Positions 26,843 to 35,230 of a stretch of DNA of 64,000 nucleotides are shown here, piece after piece. The notes beneath the pieces are model-generated. The model worked only from the letters and a program-made list of their open reading frames with translations, ran no database searches and had not been told where the DNA came from. The stretch's first letter is position 1. Each line of letters opens with the position of its first letter. Origin of the DNA: Rodentibacter abscessus (GTDB taxonomy: Bacteria > Pseudomonadota > Gammaproteobacteria > Enterobacterales > Pasteurellaceae); NCBI RefSeq assembly GCF_047160095.1, contig NZ_AP038785.1, positions 1,984,001-2,048,000 on the forward strand, given 5' to 3'. A program made the translations under genes and the position numbers.

Positions 26843-27769
26843 TTATTTTTGTTGCCAAAAATCATAAAAATTAAACCATAAATGTGGATTTTTTGCACAT
26901 TCTTTTGCAAGTAAATCGGCATACTGTTGCATTACGTGGTGAATATGTTGTTCACGTACTTTACCACGTCCCGTGATACCGCTAGAGAAATGCCGCAGTT
27001 TTAAACGATATTTGCCGTTTTCTTTTAAGCTGAAAATGGTATTAATCGGTGCTTTAAGGAGAGCCGCCAACAGCCAAGCGCCTTCGGGAAATTCAGCCGC
27101 TTTGCCTAAAAAATTAATCGCATAGGTTTTATCGCCTCGTAGCGGAATGCGATCAGCGGCAATGGCAATCCATTCGCCTTGTTCTATTTTTTCAGATAAT
27201 GCCAGCATTTTTTGTGCATCCAGTTCTTCCACCTGAATAAGCGGTAATTCATCTGCGCCGGCTTCAACTAAGGCGTGATTAAAAGCTTCAGCGTGTTTAC
27301 TATGAACCAAAGCATTTAACTTAAAATTTGGGTGATGTCCGTTATTCAGCAAGGCACGACAAATTTCAATATTGCCGAAGTGGGAACAGATTAATATTTG
27401 CCCTCGACCGCCGGCATCAATTTCGGCATAGAGATTTTCGCTGTCGTCAATCACTAAATCCGCATAATGAATTTGATGTTGCCATACGGCAAAACGGTCG
27501 GTAATCGCCTCGCCAAAGGCGAGAAACTGACGAAAAACCGCCGCTTTTTTTAACCGCACTTGGGGGAAACAAGCGGTCAGATTTTGTTGATATTCTGCAA
27601 TATAATGCCGTGCTTTGCGTGAAGTGAGGTAAAAATATAACACAACCCAGAAAGTACAAAAGCGAATCAGCCAAAGTGGGCAATATCGCACAATCCATTG
27701 GGTTAGTTTCAGAAAAAAGGCCGTTCCCCGTTCTTGTTGCTGCGCCCAATGTTTTGGGTTTTCCGTCAT
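26843..27769 (-). CDS. LpxL/HtrB-like lauroyl-type acyltransferase of the pigment cluster
   Basis: About 308 residues of the LPLAT/LpxL superfamily with one N-terminal membrane helix. CSHFGNIEICRALL near residue 125 is the HX4E-type catalytic motif (H-F-G-N-I-E). Such enzymes acylate a lipid or glycolipid in the inner leaflet. ATG at 27769 is chosen because it overlaps the preceding stop as ATGA and has AGGGAAA at a suitable distance; 27775 is an alternative. In many aryl-polyene clusters this domain is fused to the glycosyltransferase; here they are separate. A perfect ACAAGCGGTC lies at 27569-27578. Confidence 0.85.
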   Translation of the reverse strand: MTENPKHWAQQQERGTAFFLKLTQWIVRYCPLWLIRFCTFWVVLYFYLTSRKARHYIAEYQQNLTACFPQVRLKKAAVFRQFLAFGEAITDRFAVWQHQIHYADLVIDDSENLYAEIDAGGRGQILICSHFGNIEICRALLNNGHHPNFKLNALVHSKHAEAFNHALVEAGADELPLIQVEELDAQKMLALSEKIEQGEWIAIAADRIPLRGDKTYAINFLGKAAEFPEGAWLLAALLKAPINTIFSLKENGKYRLKLRHFSSGITGRGKVREQHIHHVMQQYADLLAKECAKNPHLWFNFYDFWQQK

Positions 27770-28491
27770 GACCATTTCCCTGTTAATAAGCGCATTAACA
27801 TTGTAAAAAACAGCCGTGCGTGCATTTTGCTAATCAACCAATTATCCGCCAAACCTCGAAAATGCGAAACTCCGCCTTCATCATATTTTACCGGTGTTTC
27901 TACCCAAATCATGGGGATTTTCCGCCATTGGCAACGCACCAAAATTTCAATATCGAAATCCATACGATCACCTAGCTTCTCTTGAGTAACAATAGGGACA
28001 ACTGCGGCTAACGGATACAAACGAAAACCACACATACCGTCTTCAATTTGAGTCGATAAGGTATTTACCGCTATCCAAAAGTTGGTAATTTTACGCCCAT
28101 ACAAACGGGCTTTAGGGGCATCCTCTCCATAAATCGGTTTACCACAAATAAGTGCGGTCGGATTTTTATGCGATTTTTCTAAAAATGTCGCAATATCCGC
28201 CAAGTTATGCTGGCCGTCCGCATCCACTTGAATCGCGTGAGTAAAACCTCGTTTAAAGGCTTCCGCCAAACCGATTTTCACCGCTGCACCTTTGCCGCCG
28301 TTTTGTGGATTATACACAATAGAAACCGATTCATTTTCGAAGGTTGCCAACGCTTTTTTATGCTCTTCACTTGAGCCGTCATCCACCACCAACACGGCTA
28401 AATCAAAAGCCTGTAGCTGCTCGATCACCCGACCGATTGTGTCGGAATGATTATAGTGCGGAATAACGGCAACGGGGTTAAAGTTGTTCAT
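27766..28491 (-). CDS. Family 2 glycosyltransferase of the pigment cluster
   Basis: A 241-residue GT-A-fold glycosyltransferase with VVDDGSSEE near residue 36, QVDADGQHN (DxD) near 90 and DRMDFDIEI near 195. It resembles DPM1/Alg5-type enzymes that work on membrane lipid acceptors. In aryl-polyene clusters it is expected to glycosylate a lipid anchor. It overlaps the acyltransferase gene by four bases and follows the ligase gene by 12 bases. Confidence 0.87.
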   Translation of the reverse strand: MNNFNPVAVIPHYNHSDTIGRVIEQLQAFDLAVLVVDDGSSEEHKKALATFENESVSIVYNPQNGGKGAAVKIGLAEAFKRGFTHAIQVDADGQHNLADIATFLEKSHKNPTALICGKPIYGEDAPKARLYGRKITNFWIAVNTLSTQIEDGMCGFRLYPLAAVVPIVTQEKLGDRMDFDIEILVRCQWRKIPMIWVETPVKYDEGGVSHFRGLADNWLISKMHARLFFTMLMRLLTGKWS

Positions 28492-28503
28492 TTTTAATCC
28501 GAA

Positions 28504-29802
28504 TTAATGTGCTTTGCATATTTGTTCAAAATCCTGTCGCAAAATCTTTGACTGGCTATTGCGCGGTAATTTATCGGTAAACCGCCAATAGCGTGGTAAA
28601 GCAAAGCGTTCCTGTTTGGTTAATAAATGCTGGCGCAACGTCCGAATCAGCGCTTTACGCCCCTGTTTTTGATATTCTGCCATTCCTTCATCGGATAACG
28701 CCACCCACGCTAATGGACGATGTTTATGATCAATATGCGGCGCAATAAAGCAATCGGCAACCCAATGGTGCTGTATTAAATCCTGTTCAATACGAATCAG
28801 TGAAATCCGTTTATCGCCCAGCTTAGCAATGCGGTCAATGCGCCCTAACAACAAAAAGCCTTGCGGATAAAACTCTACCGCATCGGCAGTTTGCTCTCGC
28901 TGCGGCACGCGATGAGATTCGACCCATAGTGCTCCCTCCTCATTAACGCCGACTGTCACGTCCGGCACGGTTGTCCAGTATTCCGTGCCTTGCCGAATAG
29001 CAATCACGCCGGTTTCCGTGCTGCCGTAGCCTTCAATTAGCGACACATTTAATTTTTGTGCAATTCTCATTGCCTCGACTTCCGCCAATGCACCGCCCGA
29101 GGTGACGATACCGCAAAGATTATCGTAATGAATATCTTTGCGGTTAATATCCAAACCGGTGAGAAAAGTCGGGCTGGTAATCCAAAGCGCTTTGCCGAAA
29201 TGACGGCTGTGTTGTAAAAAACTATCAGGGAAAGTATGTTGTAGACGGTCAATCACCCAACCGCGCAACAACGGTAACATCACACGATAAGTTAGCCCAT
29301 AAAAATGCTGCACACTGACACTGCTCACCAAATGCACCTGTTGTTCGGTGGCAAAGGGTAAAATTTGTGCGACGATTTCCGCTTCCTGCCAAAGTTGCTC
29401 GGCTGTTTTTACGACGATTTTGGCATTGCCGCTGCTGCCGGAGGTTTTTAACCAGACTTCGGTCTGATTGCCTTGCCCAACAAGCGGTCTGTTTGAGATA
29501 ATTTTTTGCGAAATGCCATAATCGGCAAAACCGGCATCATTAAAGAGTAGGTCGGCATTTTCATCAACCCATTGTTGATTATCGCCAACGAGATTTGGCG
29601 GCAACAGTACCCGCACTTTAGCATTTAGGCAGGCAAGTAAAACGCAGGCAAAATAAGTGGCATCATCAAACCATAATGCCACCGCTTGAATATTATCTTG
29701 CTGTAACTGCGCAGAAATTTGATGGGCGCGGTAATAAAAATCCGCCCGAGACCATTCCGGATTCAGTGCGATAGGAAGAGAAGATGAAGTGATCGTTTTC
29801 AT
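28504..29802 (-). CDS. Second AMP-dependent acyl ligase of the pigment cluster, without a dehydratase domain
   Basis: A 432-residue ANL-superfamily ligase with the P-loop WLKTSGSSGNAKIVVKT near residue 118, GYGSTETG near 248 and the catalytic Lys in RNSQSK near 418. It is paralogous along its whole length to the ligase part of the protein encoded at 30511-32175 but lacks the hotdog tail. It may load a different acid, or one copy may be a backup; the sequence does not say. A perfect ACAAGCGGTC lies at 29480-29489. A 146-base gap separates it from the upstream membrane-protein gene. Confidence 0.85.
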   Translation of the reverse strand: MKTITSSSLPIALNPEWSRADFYYRAHQISAQLQQDNIQAVALWFDDATYFACVLLACLNAKVRVLLPPNLVGDNQQWVDENADLLFNDAGFADYGISQKIISNRPLVGQGNQTEVWLKTSGSSGNAKIVVKTAEQLWQEAEIVAQILPFATEQQVHLVSSVSVQHFYGLTYRVMLPLLRGWVIDRLQHTFPDSFLQHSRHFGKALWITSPTFLTGLDINRKDIHYDNLCGIVTSGGALAEVEAMRIAQKLNVSLIEGYGSTETGVIAIRQGTEYWTTVPDVTVGVNEEGALWVESHRVPQREQTADAVEFYPQGFLLLGRIDRIAKLGDKRISLIRIEQDLIQHHWVADCFIAPHIDHKHRPLAWVALSDEGMAEYQKQGRKALIRTLRQHLLTKQERFALPRYWRFTDKLPRNSQSKILRQDFEQICKAH

Positions 29803-29948
29803 TGTATTTATACCTAATTTAACAGCACATTTCGTCGCACTTTTGTCGAATCTGTTGATGTTCGTTTTTTGTGCGACACTCTACTGTTTCGTCTATTTTA
29901 TTTTCGATTATTGTTATTTGGTTAAGCACCCCGTGCCGACACCTTATA

Positions 29949-30503
29949 TTATTTATCTTGAACATATCGCCTCACAAGCCATTCTCCCACAAATAATACG
30001 CCCATCAGCACATAAGCAATCACACCGCTATAAATCGCCCAATAATGATATTGTTCCAGCAAAATTAACCCGGCAGTCACGGCAATGTTAAAAACAAAAA
30101 AGCCGCACCAGACTAGGGTCACATTGCGTGTATAACGAATTGCCGCAGGGGGAAGATCAGGCGTTTGTAACCGAGCCAGCCGTTCAATAAAGGATTGGGC
30201 ACTAAATAGGCTGGCAGTAAAAATAACAAGCATTACAAGGCTAATGATAACAGGATACCAATACATTGTTTGCAAGGTTCGGGTAAAGGCGACAATCAGT
30301 AGAAAAGCTGTCATAAGCAGCGCAAAAACACGTTGAAAACCGACCGCACTTATTGCCTTTATACCCCAGAGTAAGGCGAGCAGGCAAGGCAAAATGGATA
30401 GAAGGTGACTATTTGATTGCCATAGCCAAATTAAAGGATAGGCAACGGCGGTAATACCTAATAGCAGATTGATTAAAGGGGAAAACCACGCTATTGCCAT
30501 CAT
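29949..30503 (-). CDS. COG4648-type membrane protein of the pigment cluster
   Basis: A 184-residue protein with five to six hydrophobic helices and conserved RTLQTMYWYPV and ERLARLQTPDLPP segments, typical of the small integral-membrane protein found beside the ligase in aryl-polyene clusters. Function is unknown. It starts eight bases after the ligase-dehydratase stop codon, at one of two adjacent ATGs. An uptake signal is inside the gene near 30344. Confidence 0.78.
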   Translation of the reverse strand: MMAIAWFSPLINLLLGITAVAYPLIWLWQSNSHLLSILPCLLALLWGIKAISAVGFQRVFALLMTAFLLIVAFTRTLQTMYWYPVIISLVMLVIFTASLFSAQSFIERLARLQTPDLPPAAIRYTRNVTLVWCGFFVFNIAVTAGLILLEQYHYWAIYSGVIAYVLMGVLFVGEWLVRRYVQDK

Positions 30504-30510
30504 CGTTACC

Positions 30511-32175
30511 TTAAGCCAATATCACCAAACCGCTGGAGCAAGGCTCGCCATCGGTTTTTAATTGGAATTTCATTCGTTGTTTAGGCGCTTCCCAATCCAA
30601 TGTTAATTCCATTTCATCATTCGGGCGCAGAAATTTCTGGAATTTGAGGTTATCAATTCGTGTAATCGTTTGGGAATGCTGAAAAAATTCATTAATTTTG
30701 TCGCTAATCCATTGCAATTCCACTACACCAGGCACCAATGGAAAATTGGCGAAATGTCCTTTGAAATAAACCAAATCAAGAGGGACTTTACCCTGAAATA
30801 CCTGTAGGTTTTCAGATTTTTCTTGGTTATGCCAAATTGGATCCCGTTGTTCTTGCCGGCAAGTTGCTTCAAACGCCAAACGGCTAATTTTAGATTGGCT
30901 ATTACGTGGTAGTGTATCGCTAAATCGCCAAAAGCGTGGAATTGCCGTTTTCTCCTGATTTTTCGCCAAATGCGTTTTTAATGCTTCGATCACCGCTTTT
31001 CGCCCTTGCTCACGAAACAGTTCGATACCTTGTTCAGACAAGGCCAACCAGCAGGCAAGCCGTTGCTTTTCGGGGTGTTGTCCGATATAGCAATCGCACA
31101 CCAATGGATTGGTCATTAAACCTTGTTCAATACCGGCAAGGGAAAGGCGTTTGTCGCCTAATTTAATAATTCGGTCCGCACGCCCTAACATTTCAAAGCA
31201 GTTTTCCGACAATTTGATGATATCTTCCGATTGTTCACGCCCGCTCACCCAATCCGCCTCAATCCATAAGGCAGAGCGTTCATCAACACCAATCGTTGCG
31301 GTTGGCATAGCTTGCCATAGGGTTGAACCCCGTCGGTAAGCAATAGCACCTGCCTCGGTTGAACCGTAAAAATCCGTAACGGGGAAACCCAGTGTCGTGT
31401 TGATTGCTTGCGCAATTTGACCGGAAAGCAAACCGCCGGCGGAAACAATGCCTTGTAAATTCGGAAAAGCCAAACGTTGCCAATCAATACTCGCCAGCAT
31501 TGTCGGGCTACTAATCAGCACGGATTTTTTCGCACGCTTGCACGCCAATGCCACATCTTCCGGATAGAACTGCTGTTTGCGCTCAATCTGCCAGCCCAGC
31601 ACGAGCGGCATCATAATTTGGCAAATTAAGCCATAAAGATGTTGAATACTGACGGTGCAAACCGAACGGACTTGATTGCCGGATTTAAAACCAAAGGTAT
31701 CGGCACAAATTTGAGCGTTCCGCCACAGCTGCGCGGCGGTTTTTACAATCGTTTTTGGCGTGCCTGTGCTACCGGACGTTTTAAGCAAAAACGCACTATC
31801 CGACGAGAATTGATCGAGAGGGCGGTTTGGCAGAGTATATTGCCCATTCAAGGCAAATTCATCGAAAAAACAGACCGCACTTTTAATACCGCTTGAGACA
31901 ATGTTAATTGGTGTATCAGTAAGCCATAACTCCGCTTGTCCTGCGGTCCATAGGATACTTTCTGAGGTGAAATTGGGTAATAACAAGGTGCGAACATTGG
32001 CGTGCCAGCAGGCAAGTAGCGTGCAAGCCAGTTTTGCGCCATCTTCAAACCATAGCGCAACAGCTTGGATTTCTCGACGTTGTAATTCGTTGACAATCTG
32101 CCAGACTCGTTGCTCAAAATCGGCAAAAGCCCAATCGGGTGATTGAGCAATTAAATCGGTAGGTAAATAATTCAT
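30511..32175 (-). CDS. Fused AMP-dependent aryl acyl ligase and hotdog dehydratase
   Basis: A 554-residue two-domain protein. Residues 1-440 are an ANL ligase with LKTSGSTGTPK (133-141), FYGSTEAG near 268 and the catalytic Lys in RNSQSK near 428; it should activate an aromatic starter acid and load it on an acyl carrier protein. Residues 450-554 are a FabZ-like hotdog domain with FKGHF (His 474) followed by PLVPG, matching the ApeI dehydratase half. In Xenorhabdus and E. coli these functions are on separate genes (ApeH and ApeI). An uptake signal is inside near 31875. Confidence 0.88.
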   Translation of the reverse strand: MNYLPTDLIAQSPDWAFADFEQRVWQIVNELQRREIQAVALWFEDGAKLACTLLACWHANVRTLLLPNFTSESILWTAGQAELWLTDTPINIVSSGIKSAVCFFDEFALNGQYTLPNRPLDQFSSDSAFLLKTSGSTGTPKTIVKTAAQLWRNAQICADTFGFKSGNQVRSVCTVSIQHLYGLICQIMMPLVLGWQIERKQQFYPEDVALACKRAKKSVLISSPTMLASIDWQRLAFPNLQGIVSAGGLLSGQIAQAINTTLGFPVTDFYGSTEAGAIAYRRGSTLWQAMPTATIGVDERSALWIEADWVSGREQSEDIIKLSENCFEMLGRADRIIKLGDKRLSLAGIEQGLMTNPLVCDCYIGQHPEKQRLACWLALSEQGIELFREQGRKAVIEALKTHLAKNQEKTAIPRFWRFSDTLPRNSQSKISRLAFEATCRQEQRDPIWHNQEKSENLQVFQGKVPLDLVYFKGHFANFPLVPGVVELQWISDKINEFFQHSQTITRIDNLKFQKFLRPNDEMELTLDWEAPKQRMKFQLKTDGEPCSSGLVILA

Positions 32176-32190
32176 TGGGCGATCAGTAAT

Positions 32191-32445
32191 TTACTCTGTC
32201 TGCGTTTGACTGATTTTTGCCACAGCTTGCACCACATCGGCAACGGTGCGCACATTACGGAAATCTTCCGCTTGTAATTTATGCCCGGTTTCACGTTTGA
32301 TATGATCGATTAAATCAATCGCATCAATGCTGTCGATCTCTAAATCTTCATACAAGTTGGTCTCCGGCGTAATACTTTTGGGATCGACTTCAAACAGGGT
32401 TTCCAGTGCGTTCACTAACAGGGTTTGGATTTCTTGTTCAGTCAT
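32191..32445 (-). CDS. Acyl carrier protein (ApeF-like)
   Basis: An 84-residue acidic four-helix carrier protein with the phosphopantetheine attachment Ser at residue 39 (EIDSIDAIDL). The start at 32445 gives the usual length and begins MTEQEIQTLL; the open frame upstream is shadow of the next carrier gene. It lies four bases after the second carrier gene, the usual pairing of aryl-polyene clusters. Confidence 0.92.
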   Translation of the reverse strand: MTEQEIQTLLVNALETLFEVDPKSITPETNLYEDLEIDSIDAIDLIDHIKRETGHKLQAEDFRNVRTVADVVQAVAKISQTQTE

Positions 32446-32449
32446 AGGA

Positions 32450-32707
32450 TTATTCCTTAGTGGCACGAATAAATGCGGCAAGGGTTGCAACACTTTCAAA
32501 GTGGTCACGCAAATTTTGTTTTTCACTGTCTAATTGCAAACCAAAGGTTTTTTGTACGGCCAACCCCAATTCAAGGGCATCCACTGAATCTAAACCTAAG
32601 CCCTCATCACCAAATAAAGCGGCTTCGGTATCAATGTCCTCCACACTCATATCTTCCAGCCCAAGACTATCAATAATTAACTGTTTTAATTGTTGTTCGA
32701 GTTCCAT
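32450..32707 (-). CDS. Acyl carrier protein (ApeE-like)
   Basis: An 85-residue acyl carrier protein with the modified Ser at residue 41 (GLGLDSVDALELG). Aryl-polyene synthases use two carriers; in Xenorhabdus ApeE carries the growing chain. It follows the acyltransferase gene by nine bases and precedes the partner carrier by four. Confidence 0.92.
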   Translation of the reverse strand: MELEQQLKQLIIDSLGLEDMSVEDIDTEAALFGDEGLGLDSVDALELGLAVQKTFGLQLDSEKQNLRDHFESVATLAAFIRATKE

Positions 32708-32716
32708 TTTTTGTCC

Positions 32717-33481
32717 TTATATTGATTGGGTATGTGAATTAAATAACTGTTCTAATTGCTTTTTCAAACGGCGTGATGCAATAGGTAATGAGGCCTCCCT
32801 TAACAAAGTTTGCGGATCAATATCATCGCAAACCGTTAAATCGTAAGTAATTTTTTTCACGGGTATTTTATACCAAGGCTGCCCTTTTTTAAAATTCGGC
32901 GGTGACATTTTTATCACCACCGGCGTAATCACGTTGGCACTACGCAATCCGATAGAAACCGCCCCACGATGTAAATTTACCACGCCGTCCCAGCCTGTTC
33001 TTGTGCCTTCGGGGAAAAGCAATAAGGCTTCATTTTGCAAAATGTGATGGCTTTTTTCCAACACTTCTTCGCTTTCGGTATTTGGCAAAAAACCGCTGGC
33101 AAGGATTGGCGCGACCAAAATCGGGTTATTGAGTAAATCTTGTTTAACAATACAATTTAATCGGCTTTCTTTTGCAATAATTAACACTACATCTAATAAT
33201 GACGGGTGGTTGGCAATAATTAATTGCCCTGTTCTACCTAATTTTTCAAAGCCGTGATAATTGACTTCCAATACACCGGACCATTGGGCGTAACGAACAA
33301 AGTATCCCCAAATTATTCCAACCCAACGTCGTGCTTTTAATTGGGTTTCAAGATCGTTTTGTTGTGGATTACATGTGTAAGGCAGCAAAACAATGCGAAA
33401 AATAACGCCGGCAAAGGCAAATAAGACAAAGCCAAACATCGTACCGAAAAAACGGCGTAATCGGTTTAATTTTTCTGCCAT
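32717..33481 (-). CDS. PlsC-like 1-acyl-glycerol-phosphate acyltransferase family protein
   Basis: About 254 residues with an N-terminal membrane helix (FGTMFGFVLFAFAGVIFRIVL) and the LPLAT motifs NHPSLLD (HX4D) near 92 and FPEGTRTG near 155. It probably attaches the polyene acyl chain to a membrane lipid or an intermediate. The start at 33481 is an ATG overlapping the previous gene by 16 bases. Such an acyltransferase is a constant member of aryl-polyene clusters. Confidence 0.87.
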   Translation of the reverse strand: MAEKLNRLRRFFGTMFGFVLFAFAGVIFRIVLLPYTCNPQQNDLETQLKARRWVGIIWGYFVRYAQWSGVLEVNYHGFEKLGRTGQLIIANHPSLLDVVLIIAKESRLNCIVKQDLLNNPILVAPILASGFLPNTESEEVLEKSHHILQNEALLLFPEGTRTGWDGVVNLHRGAVSIGLRSANVITPVVIKMSPPNFKKGQPWYKIPVKKITYDLTVCDDIDPQTLLREASLPIASRRLKKQLEQLFNSHTQSI

Positions 33482-34218
33482 TGCCACACCTTATCATTTG
33501 CGCTGCCGGTTTGCCATTTTTCGCTTTGCAGATAATGCTGCCGAACCCATGCCAACGCATTATCTTTTGCCAAAAGTGCGGTCGAATTCTCTGCATTTTT
33601 TGCCACTAAGCTCAACTGATATTGTTCACCCTTCGTCACTACTAACGCTAATGCATAAGCAAAAGGCTGACGAAAAACCGGCTTAGCATTATAGCTTTCC
33701 AATAACGGACTTTCCGCCACCACAACCAACACTTTTTGATGACTCTCATTCAAGAGCAAGTAGGCTTCCAGCAATGCCGCTTCTAAATTGTCACGTTGTG
33801 CCGTAATGGAGACGGTTTCTGTCGTTACCTGGCGAAACTCAGACCACTGCCCAACCAGCGCATTATGTACCGATAAACTAAATGACGTCGGCGAAACATC
33901 CCCTTCCTGCAATAGTGTATGCCACAGCCCGAAACTACGATTAATTTCGCTATTACTAGAAGCATACACCACTGGAATATTTGCCTGTTCAGGCGGAAGC
34001 AACTCCCACGCCGCTTCCAAAAAAAGCCGAGCCGAATCACTTAAACGACGACGTTTCATCGGTGGCAGAAAAGTTAGTTTCGGGGAAAAATCCTGCCAAT
34101 TTTTAGCATTTTCCTCCCAATACTGTTCTCCTTGCTGCCAATCAGCAATGGAAAGCTGTTTATTTGTTACAACCTTCCAAGCCTGAACATTAAATGTAAA
34201 TTTACAATGTGTTGTCAT
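33466..34218 (-). CDS. Ketosynthase-like chain-length-factor domain protein
   Basis: A 250-residue protein matching the N-terminal ketosynthase-like family (PF13723 type): PVVYASSNSEINRSF and SPTSFSLSVHNALVGQWS are the recognisable core. It has no active-site Cys and no HGTGT or GHTLG motifs, so it cannot condense by itself and probably shapes a ketosynthase partner. An uptake signal is inside near 33573. Confidence 0.82.
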   Translation of the reverse strand: MTTHCKFTFNVQAWKVVTNKQLSIADWQQGEQYWEENAKNWQDFSPKLTFLPPMKRRRLSDSARLFLEAAWELLPPEQANIPVVYASSNSEINRSFGLWHTLLQEGDVSPTSFSLSVHNALVGQWSEFRQVTTETVSITAQRDNLEAALLEAYLLLNESHQKVLVVVAESPLLESYNAKPVFRQPFAYALALVVTKGEQYQLSLVAKNAENSTALLAKDNALAWVRQHYLQSEKWQTGSANDKVWQWQKN

Positions 34219-34227
34219 AGTAAATTA

Positions 34228-34671
34228 TTAGTAGTTCTTGAATAACTCTGCAATCATTTTATCAAACTGACCTTGAATACCGACTTGTTTTGCGATCGCT
34301 TTTTCATCACCACGATAACGATAAGAAATTTCGCCAATCGTATTTAGTGTTTCATCTGAACGCTCACGTAGCACTAAATGACCACGAACGATAAGTTCTT
34401 TATTCCCTTTTAGCGCACTCACAAGTACATACTTACAATTTTCAGGAATTTTAACCCCTTCATAAGTAACCGTTTTTATACCTTTTTTTGCCAGGCTTTT
34501 TTCTATCAATCCAGCAATTTCTTTCGGGGTAAAATTAAGAGAAGTGCGTTGTTCACGAACACAAACAGAAGTTAAATCAGCCCGTTTTTCCGCTGGACTA
34601 CTCCCCGTTAAACCCGATGCACACCCGGCTAAAATTGCACTTGTAAGTAAGGTAAAAATTAACTTTCTCAT
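34228..34671 (-). CDS. Predicted outer-membrane lipoprotein of the pigment cluster
   Basis: A 147-residue protein with a clear lipobox (SAILAGCAS), then a small alpha/beta domain with two further cysteines (SVCVREQ, PENCKYV). It resembles the Sbal_3080-type lipoprotein family, function unknown. It interrupts the run of ketosynthase-like genes and has 76 bases of non-coding sequence upstream, so it may be an insertion, or a periplasmic part of the export path. Confidence 0.75.
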   Translation of the reverse strand: MRKLIFTLLTSAILAGCASGLTGSSPAEKRADLTSVCVREQRTSLNFTPKEIAGLIEKSLAKKGIKTVTYEGVKIPENCKYVLVSALKGNKELIVRGHLVLRERSDETLNTIGEISYRYRGDEKAIAKQVGIQGQFDKMIAELFKNY

Positions 34672-34747
34672 AATGAACTCTCCATCTAATTAAAATGCGT
34701 ATTAGTTTACACGAAATTTAACTATCAACCAATATAACCGAAGGGGC

Positions 34748-35230
34748 TTATTCGCTCTTTACAACCCACCAAATACTTTCATCCTGCTGATTCTGTCGAT
34801 AGCCTTCAAATACCCAACCGATAAGCGCCGTTTGATCAGGTGCCAAATCTAATTCGGCAAGTTCAAACAGTTTTGTCAATTGTTTTTTTTCCATTGCTAG
34901 AAAAACGCTGACACCTTGTAAATGCAAGGTTTGAGCAATGTGAAATACCGCCGCATTATTGATATTTGCCATAAAATCCAACGGACTAGGTAACTGTTGT
35001 TGCATTAAATGATCAAACATCTTTTGAAATTTGGTCGGTGAATTAAAACTTGAGCCTAAATAGACCGCACTTTCTTCATTAACATAGTCCTTCAAACTCA
35101 ATGCGCCAAGCAATGCCAGTTGAGTAAAACGGCTTAAGCGACGAGCTTCGACCCCTTGCGTTTTTAATCGACTGCGAAGGGCTTTATCATCCAGCCATTC
35201 TTTTAATTGAAATTCTGCGATTACTTCCAT
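34748..35230 (-). CDS. Short ketosynthase-fold protein, possibly structural partner
   Basis: A 160-residue protein with VYLGSSFNSPTKFQKMFDHL and PLDFMANINNAAVFHIAQTL, which align with the first half of a ketosynthase fold (Gly-rich loop, then the N/S segment before the active site) but stop before the Cys region. The start at 35230 overlaps the previous stop by ten bases. It is conserved in layout with aryl-polyene clusters, where similar small genes flank the ketosynthase. It is predicted non-catalytic. Confidence 0.7.
   Translation of the reverse strand: MEVIAEFQLKEWLDDKALRSRLKTQGVEARRLSRFTQLALLGALSLKDYVNEESAVYLGSSFNSPTKFQKMFDHLMQQQLPSPLDFMANINNAAVFHIAQTLHLQGVSVFLAMEKKQLTKLFELAELDLAPDQTALIGWVFEGYRQNQQDESIWWVVKSE

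Noticed and set aside
29789..30091. 100-residue plus-strand frame across the ligase and membrane-protein border
   Set aside because: It is antisense to supported genes and has no ribosome site or conserved sequence.
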